Shown: piece by piece, positions 7,972 to 15,924 of the stretch
Layout of the letters: each line of letters starts with the position of its first letter
Numbering within the stretch: the first letter of the stretch is position 1
Source of the DNA: Rubrolithibacter sp043763625
GTDB taxonomy: Bacteria; Bacteroidota; Bacteroidia; Sphingobacteriales; Sphingobacteriaceae
NCBI GenBank assembly: GCA_043763625.1
Contig: JAYULL010000124.1
Coordinates: forward strand, 41,456-105,455
Length of the DNA stretch: 64,000 bases
Direction of reading: 5' to 3'
The notes under the pieces: generated by a model
What the model was told of the DNA's origin: nothing
The model's database searches: none
Seen by the model: the letters and a program-made list of their open reading frames with translations, nothing else
Position numbers and translations under genes: made by a program

Positions 7972-7999
7972 GCGAAATAGTTGTATAACTATTTCTCGC
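7972..7999. repeat. Strong hairpin / inverted repeat
   Basis: GAAATAGTT-GTAT-AACTATTTC is a perfect 9-bp stem with a 4-nt loop, extended by GC(G)/(T)CGC through a one-base bulge. It lies about 95 bp upstream of the secreted-protein gene at 8094 and about 70 bp upstream of the tRNA-like gene. It has no poly-T tail, so it is more likely an operator or RNA structure than a terminator. Confidence 0.5.
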
Positions 8000-8093
8000 A
8001 AGCAAATAAACAAGCACATTTTCAATTAAACATTCAAATTTTTAAAACATCTTTTGAGCGTTTCTATTAATAATAATATTATTTGCATTATCT

Positions 8094-8570
8094 ATGAAAA
8101 CATTTTGCCTGCTGCTTGCAATTTTGTTACTCGGCAGTAACCTTAGTGCACAAACAACAAATTCTTCTCCGTCGCTCGATGCTTACCTCGGGCTGTCGCA
8201 TCTCAAAATAGGGATGGACTTGAAAGATCTTAAAGGAAAATTAAAACCTATCGAGGGCACATCGGACGAATCCGGCCGGGTTTATTATAGCTACATTTCA
8301 AGTGACTCTTTTTTTTCTGACGAGAACATCAGTGTAAAAAATGTAAAGGTTAAAGTATTTCAAAATAAGGTAGAAGAGGTTGAATTTACGTTTAACAAAT
8401 TCGATGACATTAAGATATTTCAAATATTTAGAGAGAAGTACGGCATGTTTACCGAAAAACCGAATTTACACCGGGATATTTACTATTGGGCAGGGAACAC
8501 CGTTAAACTCACTTACAACTACAGCGATAATGCCGGGAATCCCGTTGCTAAGTTTCAGTTGAATTTATAA
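8094..8570 (+). CDS. Secreted protein of unknown function
   Basis: This 158-residue protein starts with a classical signal peptide whose likely cleavage follows LSAQ (about residue 20). The mature part is a mixed alpha/beta domain of about 135 residues with several aromatic residues and no cysteines, so it should be periplasmic or secreted. A weakly repeated pattern (KIGMDLKDLKGKL, then alternating strands) resembles small BLIP- or SmpA-like folds, but I could not place it in a family. It stands alone between a tRNA-like sequence and tRNA-Pro. Confidence 0.75.
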   Translation: MKTFCLLLAILLLGSNLSAQTTNSSPSLDAYLGLSHLKIGMDLKDLKGKLKPIEGTSDESGRVYYSYISSDSFFSDENISVKNVKVKVFQNKVEEVEFTFNKFDDIKIFQIFREKYGMFTEKPNLHRDIYYWAGNTVKLTYNYSDNAGNPVAKFQLNL

Positions 8571-8661
8571 CAGGCATATTTATTTTTTGGCGGACTACCG
8601 GTTCGATCTTAGAAGCACAAACTTTAGAGAAGAAGACCTTGGTTTAAAAAAATTAATTAAG

Positions 8662-8735
8662 TCGGGATGGCCGGATTTGAACCGACGACCTCCAGCACCC
8701 CATGCTGGCGCGATACCGAGCTACGCTACATCCCG
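8662..8735 (-). tRNA. tRNA-Pro (anticodon GGG)
   Basis: The minus strand gives a complete 74-nt cloverleaf. The acceptor is CGGGATG/CATCCCG with discriminator A, the anticodon arm is CCAGC-ATGGGGT-GCTGG, and the T-arm is GTCGG-TTCAAAT-CCGGC. The loop reads U33 GGG, decoding CCC (and CCU). The first C of the acceptor stem is typical of tRNA-Pro. CCA is not encoded, as is usual in this phylum. Confidence 0.95.
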
Positions 8736-8859
8736 AAAGGTTGGTTTCCTATTGTAAATTATTGATTAACAACTTTTTTAGCATTACGCAAGTTTGATAA
8801 TAATTGTTTGTAAGTTTTACTGCTACACCTGTAGTAAACAACGGCAAATATAAAAGAAG

Positions 8860-9046
8860 TTATATCATTCCCTCATCAGTAAAATAATAGTAACCCTCAC
8901 TACTAATAATCAAGTGGTCATAAATCTTTATATCTAATACCTCTCCTCCCTGCTTCAATCTTCTTCGTTTGCATAATATCAGCATGGCTTGGTTTAGTAT
9001 TTCCACTAGGATTATTATGTAACAAGATCAAGAGAAGTATTTTAGT
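8860..9046 (-). pseudogene. Remnant of radC (JAMM/MPN domain protein)
   Basis: The minus strand encodes the C-terminal third of a RadC-like protein in two frames. The upstream frame gives LLHNNPSGNTKPSHAD, the JAMM region. After a shift near 8965 the second frame gives LKQGGEVLDIKIYDHLII and the terminal SSEGYYYFTDEGMI followed by TAA (8860-8862). The second His of the usual HNHPSGN metal motif is Asn here. The N-terminal half is absent. RadC genes of this type often travel with mobile elements, and a transposase remnant lies beside it. Confidence 0.8.
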
Positions 9047-9186
9047 CTTTTTTATTGTCTTCTAAAATTGCATTGGACACAACTATCCCGGGTGAGCGAT
9101 ACAAGTTATAGGCAATAGACTCTATCAAGTGTTGAGTATGTGTCTTCTCTCGTCCCACATATCGGGAAATGCCGGTTTAAACCATC

Positions 9187-9279
9187 GGGTACATTGTTGA
9201 AAGTCCGGAAGAATACTTATACAGTAGTGCTCGCAGCTATTGCGGAAAAGATGGGTTAGTTAAAGTAGAACTTTTATAG
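9187..9279 (+). pseudogene. 3' remnant of a REP-associated tyrosine transposase (Y1/IS200-like)
   Basis: Thirty codons encode the typical C-terminus of RAYT proteins, with the motif IVESPEEYLYSSARSYCG followed by a short hydrophobic tail and TAG (9277-9279). The catalytic Y1 domain with its HUH motif is missing, so the element is dead. It abuts the radC remnant on the opposite strand, which marks this patch as an old site of mobile-DNA turnover. Confidence 0.75.
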
Positions 9280-9361
9280 TATTATACGAGCAGTAATTTC
9301 GTTTTAAACAAAAAATCTCCACCATAAAGGCGAGGATTCTTTTAGTTCAAAAGAACGTTTC

Positions 9362-9661
9362 TTAAGCGTTTTTCACACTATCTATAGCTTCCTGTTCTTT
9401 CAAACCCTCAATATCATTCTTCTTTTCAAAACTGTCTTTTACTTCTTCAAAACTGTCGAGAATTTGGGTGATATGATCAATAATAACTGCCGCACTTGAA
9501 TATATTTCCGGCAAAGTAGTTTCGAGTTTCGGATTATTCAGCTCCATATTATCTACCTCAATTTTCCCGATTTTTTGCAAAACTGCGGTTTGACTGTTTT
9601 TAAGATCCACCAGTTCTCTGGATATCTTTTCCATTAATTCGAATTTTGCGAGTGTGTTCAT
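9362..9661 (-). CDS. Small helical protein of unknown function
   Basis: The product is 99 residues, acidic, without cysteines, signal peptide or membrane segment. It looks almost entirely alpha-helical with coiled-coil character in its first 40 residues, and the C-terminal third is charged. An ATG start at 9661 fits. No family is recognised. It lies alone between the decayed radC/transposase patch and the GH130 gene on the other strand, so it may be a lineage-specific gene. Confidence 0.6.
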   Translation of the reverse strand: MNTLAKFELMEKISRELVDLKNSQTAVLQKIGKIEVDNMELNNPKLETTLPEIYSSAAVIIDHITQILDSFEEVKDSFEKKNDIEGLKEQEAIDSVKNA

Positions 9662-9875
9662 TTTTTATGTGATTATATACCTCTAATGCCAATTACCCTG
9701 CCACGATTTGGCGGTATCGGTTTGCAGTACGGTAAGTCTGCATTATTAAAGATGTCCGACAGCCGGAGGATTAAATCTGTATAATTAAAAGAGCACTATT
9801 TTAGAAGATTTACCGGAAAAGTAGCTTCTTCGAAATTCAAATACTCGGTCTTATTGTTACTTTTAATCAGCAACA

Positions 9876-11045
9876 ATGCGTATGAAAAAATTTAGTTTAT
9901 TTTTTATAACTATACTGGCCGCTTTTACTAATTGTACCGGCCAAACACACAAAACAAACGAGCTGCCAAACTGGGCTCTGGGCGGCTTTACCAGACCTGC
10001 GGGCATAAACCCTATTATCTCTCCGAAAGAAAAAACGCTATTCTATTGCCCCATGATAAGAAAAAATATTGCTTGGGAATCTAATGACACTTTTAACCCT
10101 GCAGCGGTGCTAAAAAACGGGAAAGTGATTATTCTGTATCGTGCAGAAGATAAATCGGGAGTGGGAATAGGATACAGAACCTCACGCATCGGCTATGCAG
10201 AAAGTACAGACGGAGTAAATTTTACACGTCATTCAAAGCCGGTTTTATATCCCCGGAAAGACAGTCAACAAGAAACCGAATGGCCGGGTGGATGTGAAGA
10301 CCCTCGGGTTGCAGTAACTAAAAGCGGAACTTATGTTGTTTTTTATACGCAATGGAATAGAAAGGTAGCACGCATAGCAGTAGCCACATCGAAAGATTTG
10401 ATAAACTGGACTAAACACGGACCCATTTTTAAGAAAGCATATAACGGCAAGTTTTTTAATGAATGGAGTAAATCCGGTGCTGTAATTACCAAAGTGATCG
10501 ACAATAAGCAGGTTATTACAAAAATTAACGGGAAGTATTGGATGTATTGGGGAGAGCATGGTGTAAGTGCTGCCACCTCAGACGATATGATAAACTGGAA
10601 GCCGGTTTTGGATAGTGCCGGGAACTTGAAAAAGCTGATAGAACCGCGTAAAAATTATTTTGACAGCGACCTTACTGAATGCGGACCTCCCGCGATAATT
10701 ACCGAGAAGGGGATTTTGCTATTATATAACGGGAAAAATAAGGCGAACGAAGACCGAGACTTACGATTTAATTCTAACGCTTATAGTGCCGGTCAAGTTT
10801 TATTTGATCTGAAAGACCCTACAAAAGTGATCGACAGATTATCGGTTCCTTTTCTGAGGCCTTTGGAAGCCTTCGAAAAGAGCGGACAGTATGCTGCAGG
10901 AACTGTATTTATTGAGGGCTTGGTTTTCTTTAAAAAGAAATGGTTCTTGTATTACGGTTGTGCCGATTCAAAAGTTGCTGTTGCAGTATTCGATCCGGCA
11001 AAGGCTGCTCTGGGCGATCCTCTGCCCCTTGCGCCTTTAAATTAA
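9876..11045 (+). CDS. Glycoside hydrolase family 130 lipoprotein (beta-mannoside phosphorylase-like)
   Basis: This 389-residue protein has a lipoprotein signal (lipobox ending at C20) and a five-bladed beta-propeller of the GH130/GH43-68 type. Diagnostic blocks are NPAAVLKNGKVIILYRAED near residue 75, GYAESTDGVNF, GGCEDPR, SGAVI and CGPPAI. GH130 enzymes phosphorolyse or hydrolyse beta-mannosides; the substrate here cannot be fixed. The lipid anchor puts it in the periplasm or at the surface, whereas many GH130 phosphorylases are cytosolic, so hydrolysis is more likely. The start could also be the ATG at 9882. An inverted repeat ACATAGA-TGTT-TCTATGT follows the stop at 11053-11070. It is not in an operon. 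Confidence 0.88.
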   Translation: MRMKKFSLFFITILAAFTNCTGQTHKTNELPNWALGGFTRPAGINPIISPKEKTLFYCPMIRKNIAWESNDTFNPAAVLKNGKVIILYRAEDKSGVGIGYRTSRIGYAESTDGVNFTRHSKPVLYPRKDSQQETEWPGGCEDPRVAVTKSGTYVVFYTQWNRKVARIAVATSKDLINWTKHGPIFKKAYNGKFFNEWSKSGAVITKVIDNKQVITKINGKYWMYWGEHGVSAATSDDMINWKPVLDSAGNLKKLIEPRKNYFDSDLTECGPPAIITEKGILLLYNGKNKANEDRDLRFNSNAYSAGQVLFDLKDPTKVIDRLSVPFLRPLEAFEKSGQYAAGTVFIEGLVFFKKKWFLYYGCADSKVAVAVFDPAKAALGDPLPLAPLN

Positions 11046-11195
11046 TTCTTAAACATAGATGTTTCTATGTCTAGTACAAGCGACCTAAGCTTAAATTACG
11101 AATGCTGTAACACTGTACCACTCTTTAGCGTACCTGTATTTAAAGTATCAATGGAGATACTCGAATTTTCACCGAACAGGTTTTATTTAATTAAC

Positions 11196-11729
11196 ATGAA
11201 AAGAACATTACTTCTACTAATTCTATCTACTGTTACCTTTTTCGCTAATGCTCAATTTGAAGGATCAAAACAGGTTTTCGAAAGTCCGAAGTTAAAAATT
11301 GAAATTGCTAAGCACCAAGCTGTCGCTATTTTACCTTTTGAAGTCAAAATTTCTTATCGCAAGCAGCCCAAAAGCTTTAATGCCGAAGCAAGACAAACAT
11401 CTTGTTAAAAAAAGGCAGGAATGTTAGATAAAATCGGCGAGTTTACAAAAGACGAAATAGCCAAAGTATTAGGTGTAGATGCAGTATTGGACGACAGATT
11501 TGAAACCGAGCAGACAAAATCATAAGGAGCAGCTATTGCATCAGCTGTTCTTTTTGGAGGGCTCGGAGGGAAAACCGGGAAGCTTGTTTTTGACTTAAAT
11601 AACGATAGCGACGGTGAACTGTTATGGAGATTTTTTAAGACGACGGATGATAATATTGCTTCATCGAATGACGATTTGGTTGAAAGAATGATGCGTAAAG
11701 TTTCCAGAAATTTCCCTTACGCTAAATAA
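11196..11729 (+). pseudogene. Decayed secreted-protein gene (two in-frame stops, internal deletion)
   Basis: One reading frame runs from the ATG at 11196 to TAA 11727-11729 but is broken by TAA at 11406-11408 and TAA at 11523-11525. The first part encodes a signal peptide ending ANAQ and a beta-rich start with VAILPFEVKISYRKQPK. The later parts encode KKAGMLDKIGEFTKDEIAKV, GVDAV and a GELLWRF block, ending in RNFPYAK. This is the layout of a secreted Bacteroidota family of unknown function. The middle appears deleted at the first stop. Codon use remains gene-like, so the loss looks recent. A terminator follows. Confidence 0.8.
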
Positions 11730-11751
11730 TCAAAGCACATTACTGTACTGA

Positions 11752-11777
11752 AGCAGCTCGAAAAGGGCTGCTTTTTT
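11752..11777 (+). terminator. Intrinsic terminator
   Basis: AGCAGC (11752-11757) pairs with GCTGCT (11767-11772), followed by a T run. It ends the decayed gene at 11196-11729. Confidence 0.75.
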
Positions 11778-11924
11778 AGTTTATAAAGCTCTTATTGGGA
11801 GATAATTTCGGCCTGTCATTTCATAGGTAAAGATAAACCTCCCTATCTATCAGCACCTAGCCTTCCATCATAGTAGTTGTATCAGTTTTTTTTCTTAAAT
11901 TTATTTTGGCAGACTTAAAGTTAC

Positions 11925-12710
11925 ATGCAACACCTTTTTTTCCTAGTTTTTTTAAGCTTAGTAACAAGCTGCCGAAATGCAGATAAAACCGAGCTCAAAA
12001 CCATTAAACGATTTGAGTTAAATCGTGAAGAGTTGCTTAGCAATATGGCTAAATGGTATGAATACTCCTTTTTCAACATTCAATTTGGAAAACCTTTCAT
12101 CGGCTTAGATGCAGACTCTAACCAAATCGACAAGAAGACTTTTTTAAATAGCATCTCAGTATATAATTTCTGCGCTTTCCGAGTAGCGGAGATTGGAGAT
12201 GTTCCTGTTTATAAGCTTCATCCTATAAAGCAAGATATTGCAAACATCCGACCAACGGCCAAACAACTTGCTGACATCGAACTTGCTTGTCTTAAAATGG
12301 AAGAAGCAGGCTTACCGGAATTTGATTTGACAGATATCGAAGGGAAAAGATATACAAAAGCGAATACAAAAGGGAAGTTTTTGATTTTTAAATGTTGGTT
12401 TATCAGATGTGGAGCGTGTGTAGAGGAATTCCCCCAATTAAACAAGTTGGTTGATAGTTACAAAAACAGGGATAATATTCTTTTTGTGAGTTTAGCTTCT
12501 GATAACAAACAGGACCTTATCAAATTTTTAAATAAGAAGCCATTTAAGTATGCTGTGGTTCCTATGTCCGGGAAATTTATGACTCAAAAGTTAGGGGTAC
12601 AAATGTATCCTACGCATATTCTGATAGACCAAAGTGGGAAAATTATAAAGGTTACTCATTCTTTGGAAGATTTGCTTCCTTATATCGAGGCCACTGTCAA
12701 AAAGAGGTAA
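11925..12710 (+). CDS. TlpA-like thioredoxin-fold lipoprotein
   Basis: The 261-residue protein has a short lipoprotein signal with the lipidated cysteine at C16 and a unique N-terminal region of about 110 residues. From about 128 it carries an AhpC/TSA-TlpA-like thioredoxin fold. The active site is C162-G-A-C165 within FKCWFIRCGACVEEF, in the place of the usual WCxxC; an additional Cys157 lies just before. A cis-Pro region (MYPTHILID) is present near 230. It should act as a thiol-disulfide oxidoreductase anchored in the envelope. It is a single-gene unit; convergent with the SDR gene, the stops being 19 bp apart. Confidence 0.88.
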   Translation: MQHLFFLVFLSLVTSCRNADKTELKTIKRFELNREELLSNMAKWYEYSFFNIQFGKPFIGLDADSNQIDKKTFLNSISVYNFCAFRVAEIGDVPVYKLHPIKQDIANIRPTAKQLADIELACLKMEEAGLPEFDLTDIEGKRYTKANTKGKFLIFKCWFIRCGACVEEFPQLNKLVDSYKNRDNILFVSLASDNKQDLIKFLNKKPFKYAVVPMSGKFMTQKLGVQMYPTHILIDQSGKIIKVTHSLEDLLPYIEATVKKR

Positions 12711-12728
12711 AAGCGGCGCGAATTGTCC

Positions 12729-13457
12729 CTACAAAATATCCAACCTTCCTCCATCAACAACTAAGGTTGTTCCGTTTATATACGAAGCTTCCGGCGAAGC
12801 CAAAAAACAAATGGCAGCTGCAAGTTCTTCAGGTTTGCCTATTGCTTCTTCAATTTTTTCTGTTCCGTTTTTAACGTTCGGGTTCGACCACAGCATCGGC
12901 GTATCAACCGCTCCCGGAGCTACGGCATTAAACCGTGCTTTTTCAGGTTTATATTCTAAGGCAAGTCCGCGAGTAAGTGCTTCAAGGCCTCCCTTCGAAG
13001 CGGCGTAAGGCAATACATTTGGAGTAGTTTGGTGCCCGTGCACAGAACTTATGTTTACTACTGCACCGTTTTGCATGTGCGGAATGCAGAACTTACAAAA
13101 CAGAAAAACAGAACGCAAGTTTACGTTTATCACGCTTTCCCATTCCTCTAAACTAAGATCAACAATAGGTTTAAAAGTCATCATGGCCGCATTGTTCACC
13201 AACACATCTATCCTGCCGAATTTCTCGACAGCAGTTTTAACGCATTGTTCAACTTGAGCCGGGTCTCCTATGTCGGTTTTTATAAATACGGCTTCTCCGT
13301 TTCCTCGGGTTATTTGTTCAACTGCTTCATTGCCTTCCTTTTCGTGGCGAGCAACTATCACAACTTTTCCGCCTTCTGCGGCAAAACGCAGGCATGTGGC
13401 TAGGCCTATTCCTGAGCTTCCGCCGGTTACTAAACAAACTTTATCTTGAAATCTCAT
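12729..13457 (-). CDS. SDR family NAD(P)-dependent oxidoreductase
   Basis: This is a classical short-chain dehydrogenase/reductase of 242 residues. It has the Rossmann glycine motif TGGSSGIG at 11-18, the NNAAM block at 88-92, catalytic S138, and the YxxxK pair Y151/K155. The Ala-Arg-His after the second beta strand gives no clear NAD/NADP choice. The C-terminus with IEEAIGKPEELAAAICFLAS and INGTTLVVDGG is typical of the glucose-1-dehydrogenase/FabG-like branch. The substrate is unknown. It is transcribed alone, divergently from the rhomboid gene. Confidence 0.9.
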   Translation of the reverse strand: MRFQDKVCLVTGGSSGIGLATCLRFAAEGGKVVIVARHEKEGNEAVEQITRGNGEAVFIKTDIGDPAQVEQCVKTAVEKFGRIDVLVNNAAMMTFKPIVDLSLEEWESVINVNLRSVFLFCKFCIPHMQNGAVVNISSVHGHQTTPNVLPYAASKGGLEALTRGLALEYKPEKARFNAVAPGAVDTPMLWSNPNVKNGTEKIEEAIGKPEELAAAICFLASPEASYINGTTLVVDGGRLDIL

Positions 13458-13676
13458 TGATAGTTGGGTTTTCTAAGTAACCGAAAATCCCGAAATGAGT
13501 TTGACTCGGCCTTTGTGCTTTCCAAATAAAGTCGCCTGATACAGAAATTATAGCTTGCACTTTAAGCGTTTCAACACTCGCTGTGCCGGATTTGGAAGTT
13601 GAAGCCCTATTCCGGCATACGTCCGGGTTAGGTAAATCAAAAAGCCTTAACTTGCGCCGAAATTTTAACTTGATAA

Positions 13677-14285
13677 ATGGAACAATATCTCCAACAAACC
13701 CCTGTTGCAAGCGTCATCTTCATATTCACGATAGTTACCACCTTGTATGCTTTTTATAATGAGGCGGCATTAAATAAGTTGATGCTGCATCCCTACAGCA
13801 TTCATCGAGGCGAAAAACTCTATACTATTTTTACAAGCGCACTCATCCATAAAGATTGGATGCACCTTTTCTTTAACATGTTTACGTTTTATGCATTTGC
13901 TTTCAGACTTGAGGAAACAATGGGGCATTGGCAGTTTGCCGTTCTATATTTAGCCAGCATGCCTTTAAGTGATGTAACCACCATCGCCAAACAAAAAAAC
14001 AATATGTGGTATCATAGTTTAGGAGCATCAGGTGCTATTTCTGCTGTATTATTTAGCGCTATTCTTTTCTTTCCTAAAATGACGTTGATGATTTTTCCTC
14101 TGCCGATTCCTATTCCGGCAATAATATTCGGTCCGCTTTATCTTATCTACAGCGCTTACGCTTCTAAGCAATCAAGCCACATCAATCACGATGCTCACTT
14201 CTTCGGAGCCATATCCGGTCTTATAATTACGATAGTTTTATTTCCGCCGATAATAAAACATTTCTTGGCCGAACTCTTGGGATAG
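13677..14285 (+). CDS. Rhomboid family intramembrane serine protease
   Basis: The 202-residue protein has about six membrane segments. The rhomboid signature is complete: H63xxxN67 (HLFFNMF), the nucleophile S118 in GASG, and H174 in AHFFGAISG. It should cleave membrane proteins within the bilayer; the substrate is unknown. The DinB-like or zinc-ribbon extensions seen in some rhomboids are absent, so it is a minimal six-helix type. It is transcribed alone, with a 219-bp gap to the divergent SDR gene. Confidence 0.93.
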   Translation: MEQYLQQTPVASVIFIFTIVTTLYAFYNEAALNKLMLHPYSIHRGEKLYTIFTSALIHKDWMHLFFNMFTFYAFAFRLEETMGHWQFAVLYLASMPLSDVTTIAKQKNNMWYHSLGASGAISAVLFSAILFFPKMTLMIFPLPIPIPAIIFGPLYLIYSAYASKQSSHINHDAHFFGAISGLIITIVLFPPIIKHFLAELLG

Positions 14286-14363
14286 GTAATAATTTTTTAA
14301 CATACAAACCGGGAGATAACATAAAGTTAAAGCTTTAGTAATTTCGGCTTTACAGGGCAGAGG

Positions 14364-14371
14364 TAGTTTTG
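14364..14371 (+). promoter_or_regulatory. Candidate -7 box of the PhoX-like gene
   Basis: TAGTTTTG matches the Bacteroidota -7 consensus TAnnTTTG, 29 bp before the ATG at 14401. A TTT lies near the expected -33 position, so the promoter is plausible but not strong. Confidence 0.45.
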
Positions 14372-14400
14372 TTCATAATCAAAAGTGAAGAAACCCTTGT

Positions 14401-15864
14401 ATGACACATCTATCTAAGTTTAAAACTACTCTTGCCTTATCGGCGGTAGCCATTGCCTCTTTCACGGCTTCCTGTAAAAAGAACGAAGTATCTGGAAAAA
14501 GAGCTGAGCTTAAAACTAAAACAGAGAACGTAAGTCTCGAAAATTACTCGATAACCCCTGTATTGGTGAAGAAGTTAAGCGGCTTCGAAAACCTGGACGT
14601 TTATTCATTACTGAGCAGCGAAGACAAGTTGCCCTTGTCGCCCAATTATACCTTCGGAGGCTCTGCCGACGGTTCGGGGACTTTGAAAGATCCGAACGGA
14701 GACGGTTTTATCATGATGATTAACAACGAGGATAATTACTCGGTATCAAAAATCTCACTTGATGAAAACTTTAAACCGGTAAAAGGCGAGTATGTATTAA
14801 ATTCTGATGCCGGCCAATGGCGCTTGTGTTCAGGTACTTTGGCAACAGAAAGCATTCAGGGATTTGGTCCATTATATCTTTCGGCCGGAGAGAGCGATGT
14901 GGAGGCACAAACACACGGGATCAATCCCCTTACCGGCGCTCACCATAATTTAGACGGTTTAGGGCATTGGAGTGCAGAAAATGCAGTTCCGTTGCATAAA
15001 AACGCATTTCCGGGTAAAACAGTTGTAGTAATCGGCGAAGATGCTTCAGATGCTTCAGGCGGCCAATTGGTACTTTATGTATCTAATTCAGTAGGCGATT
15101 TAGACAACGGTGAGCAATATATCCTCCGCCGTACGGATAAAAACCAAAAGGAAACCGATATGCTTGCCGGAACTTCTTATGATGTTGAGTTTGTAAAAAT
15201 CGATAATCATAAAACTTTAACCGGAGCGCAAATTCAGGCTATGGTTGATCCCTTGCAAGCAATCAAGTTCGGCAGGGTTGAGGACGTAGATTTCGGTAAA
15301 GGAAACGGTCAAGCCCTGCGCCAAATTTATTTTAACGTAACCGGTCAAGCCGCTATCGGCGCTAATGCCGATCATTCACGTACAGTTAAAGGGCGTACTT
15401 ATCACTTGGCGCTTGATGCCAACGATCCTACCAAAGGAAAACTGACGTGTATTTTAGACGGCGACGACGAGAACGGGCCTGCTAAAGACTTTCAAAATCC
15501 GGATAATATCTGCGTAACTAAAAACTTCGTTTATATACAAGAAGACCCGAATACCTACGGCGACGAAGATCACGACTCCTACATCTATCAATATTGTATT
15601 GCCGACAAAAAAGTTAAAAAAGTATTTGAGCTTGATCATAGAAGAAATGATCCTAAATTTCATGCAGATGCTGTAAGAGGAAATTGGGAATACGGAGCGT
15701 TAGTTGATATCTCTGATGTTGTCGGTATTCCGAACACTTTTACTTTGGCTATTCAGCCTCACACTTGGCAAGAAGATGCCTTTAAAGGTGTTGACGGAGG
15801 CTCAAAAAGAGTAAACGAAAAGCAAGGAAGCCAAGTAGTAGTAATCAAAGGACTTCCAAGATAA
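14401..15864 (+). CDS. PhoX-like (DUF839) beta-propeller lipoprotein
   Basis: This 487-residue protein starts with a lipoprotein signal (lipidated C25). The body has the DUF839/PhoX-like pattern: RVEDVDFGKG near 290, an N-P-D-N-I-C block (FQNPDNICVTKNFVYIQED) around 365-380, and an Asp/Glu-rich loop DEDHDSYIY suited to metal binding. PhoX enzymes are Ca/Fe-dependent phosphatases with a beta-propeller, but the divergent sequence does not prove phosphatase activity. It lies directly upstream of a di-haem peroxidase, with a strong terminator between, so the pair is likely linked in function and partly uncoupled in expression. Confidence 0.72.
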   Translation: MTHLSKFKTTLALSAVAIASFTASCKKNEVSGKRAELKTKTENVSLENYSITPVLVKKLSGFENLDVYSLLSSEDKLPLSPNYTFGGSADGSGTLKDPNGDGFIMMINNEDNYSVSKISLDENFKPVKGEYVLNSDAGQWRLCSGTLATESIQGFGPLYLSAGESDVEAQTHGINPLTGAHHNLDGLGHWSAENAVPLHKNAFPGKTVVVIGEDASDASGGQLVLYVSNSVGDLDNGEQYILRRTDKNQKETDMLAGTSYDVEFVKIDNHKTLTGAQIQAMVDPLQAIKFGRVEDVDFGKGNGQALRQIYFNVTGQAAIGANADHSRTVKGRTYHLALDANDPTKGKLTCILDGDDENGPAKDFQNPDNICVTKNFVYIQEDPNTYGDEDHDSYIYQYCIADKKVKKVFELDHRRNDPKFHADAVRGNWEYGALVDISDVVGIPNTFTLAIQPHTWQEDAFKGVDGGSKRVNEKQGSQVVVIKGLPR

Positions 15865-15882
15865 TAAAACAAGTTTAATACT

Positions 15883-15914
15883 ATCCCGGCAAGATTGCTT
15901 GTCGGGATTTTTCT
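15883..15914 (+). terminator. Strong intrinsic terminator between the PhoX-like and peroxidase genes
   Basis: ATCCCGGCAAG (15883-15893), loop ATTG, and CTTGTCGGGAT (15898-15908) form an 11-bp stem with one G-U pair, followed by TTTTTCTGTTT. It ends 11-17 bp before the ATG at 15925. Expression of the next gene must come from readthrough or from a promoter inside the hairpin region. Confidence 0.85.
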
Positions 15915-15924
15915 GTTTATATAA

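Noticed and set aside
13441..13710. 89-codon open frame on the minus strand upstream of the SDR gene
   Set aside because: It overlaps both the SDR start and the rhomboid start, is rich in rare codon combinations and has no recognisable motif, so it is treated as chance.
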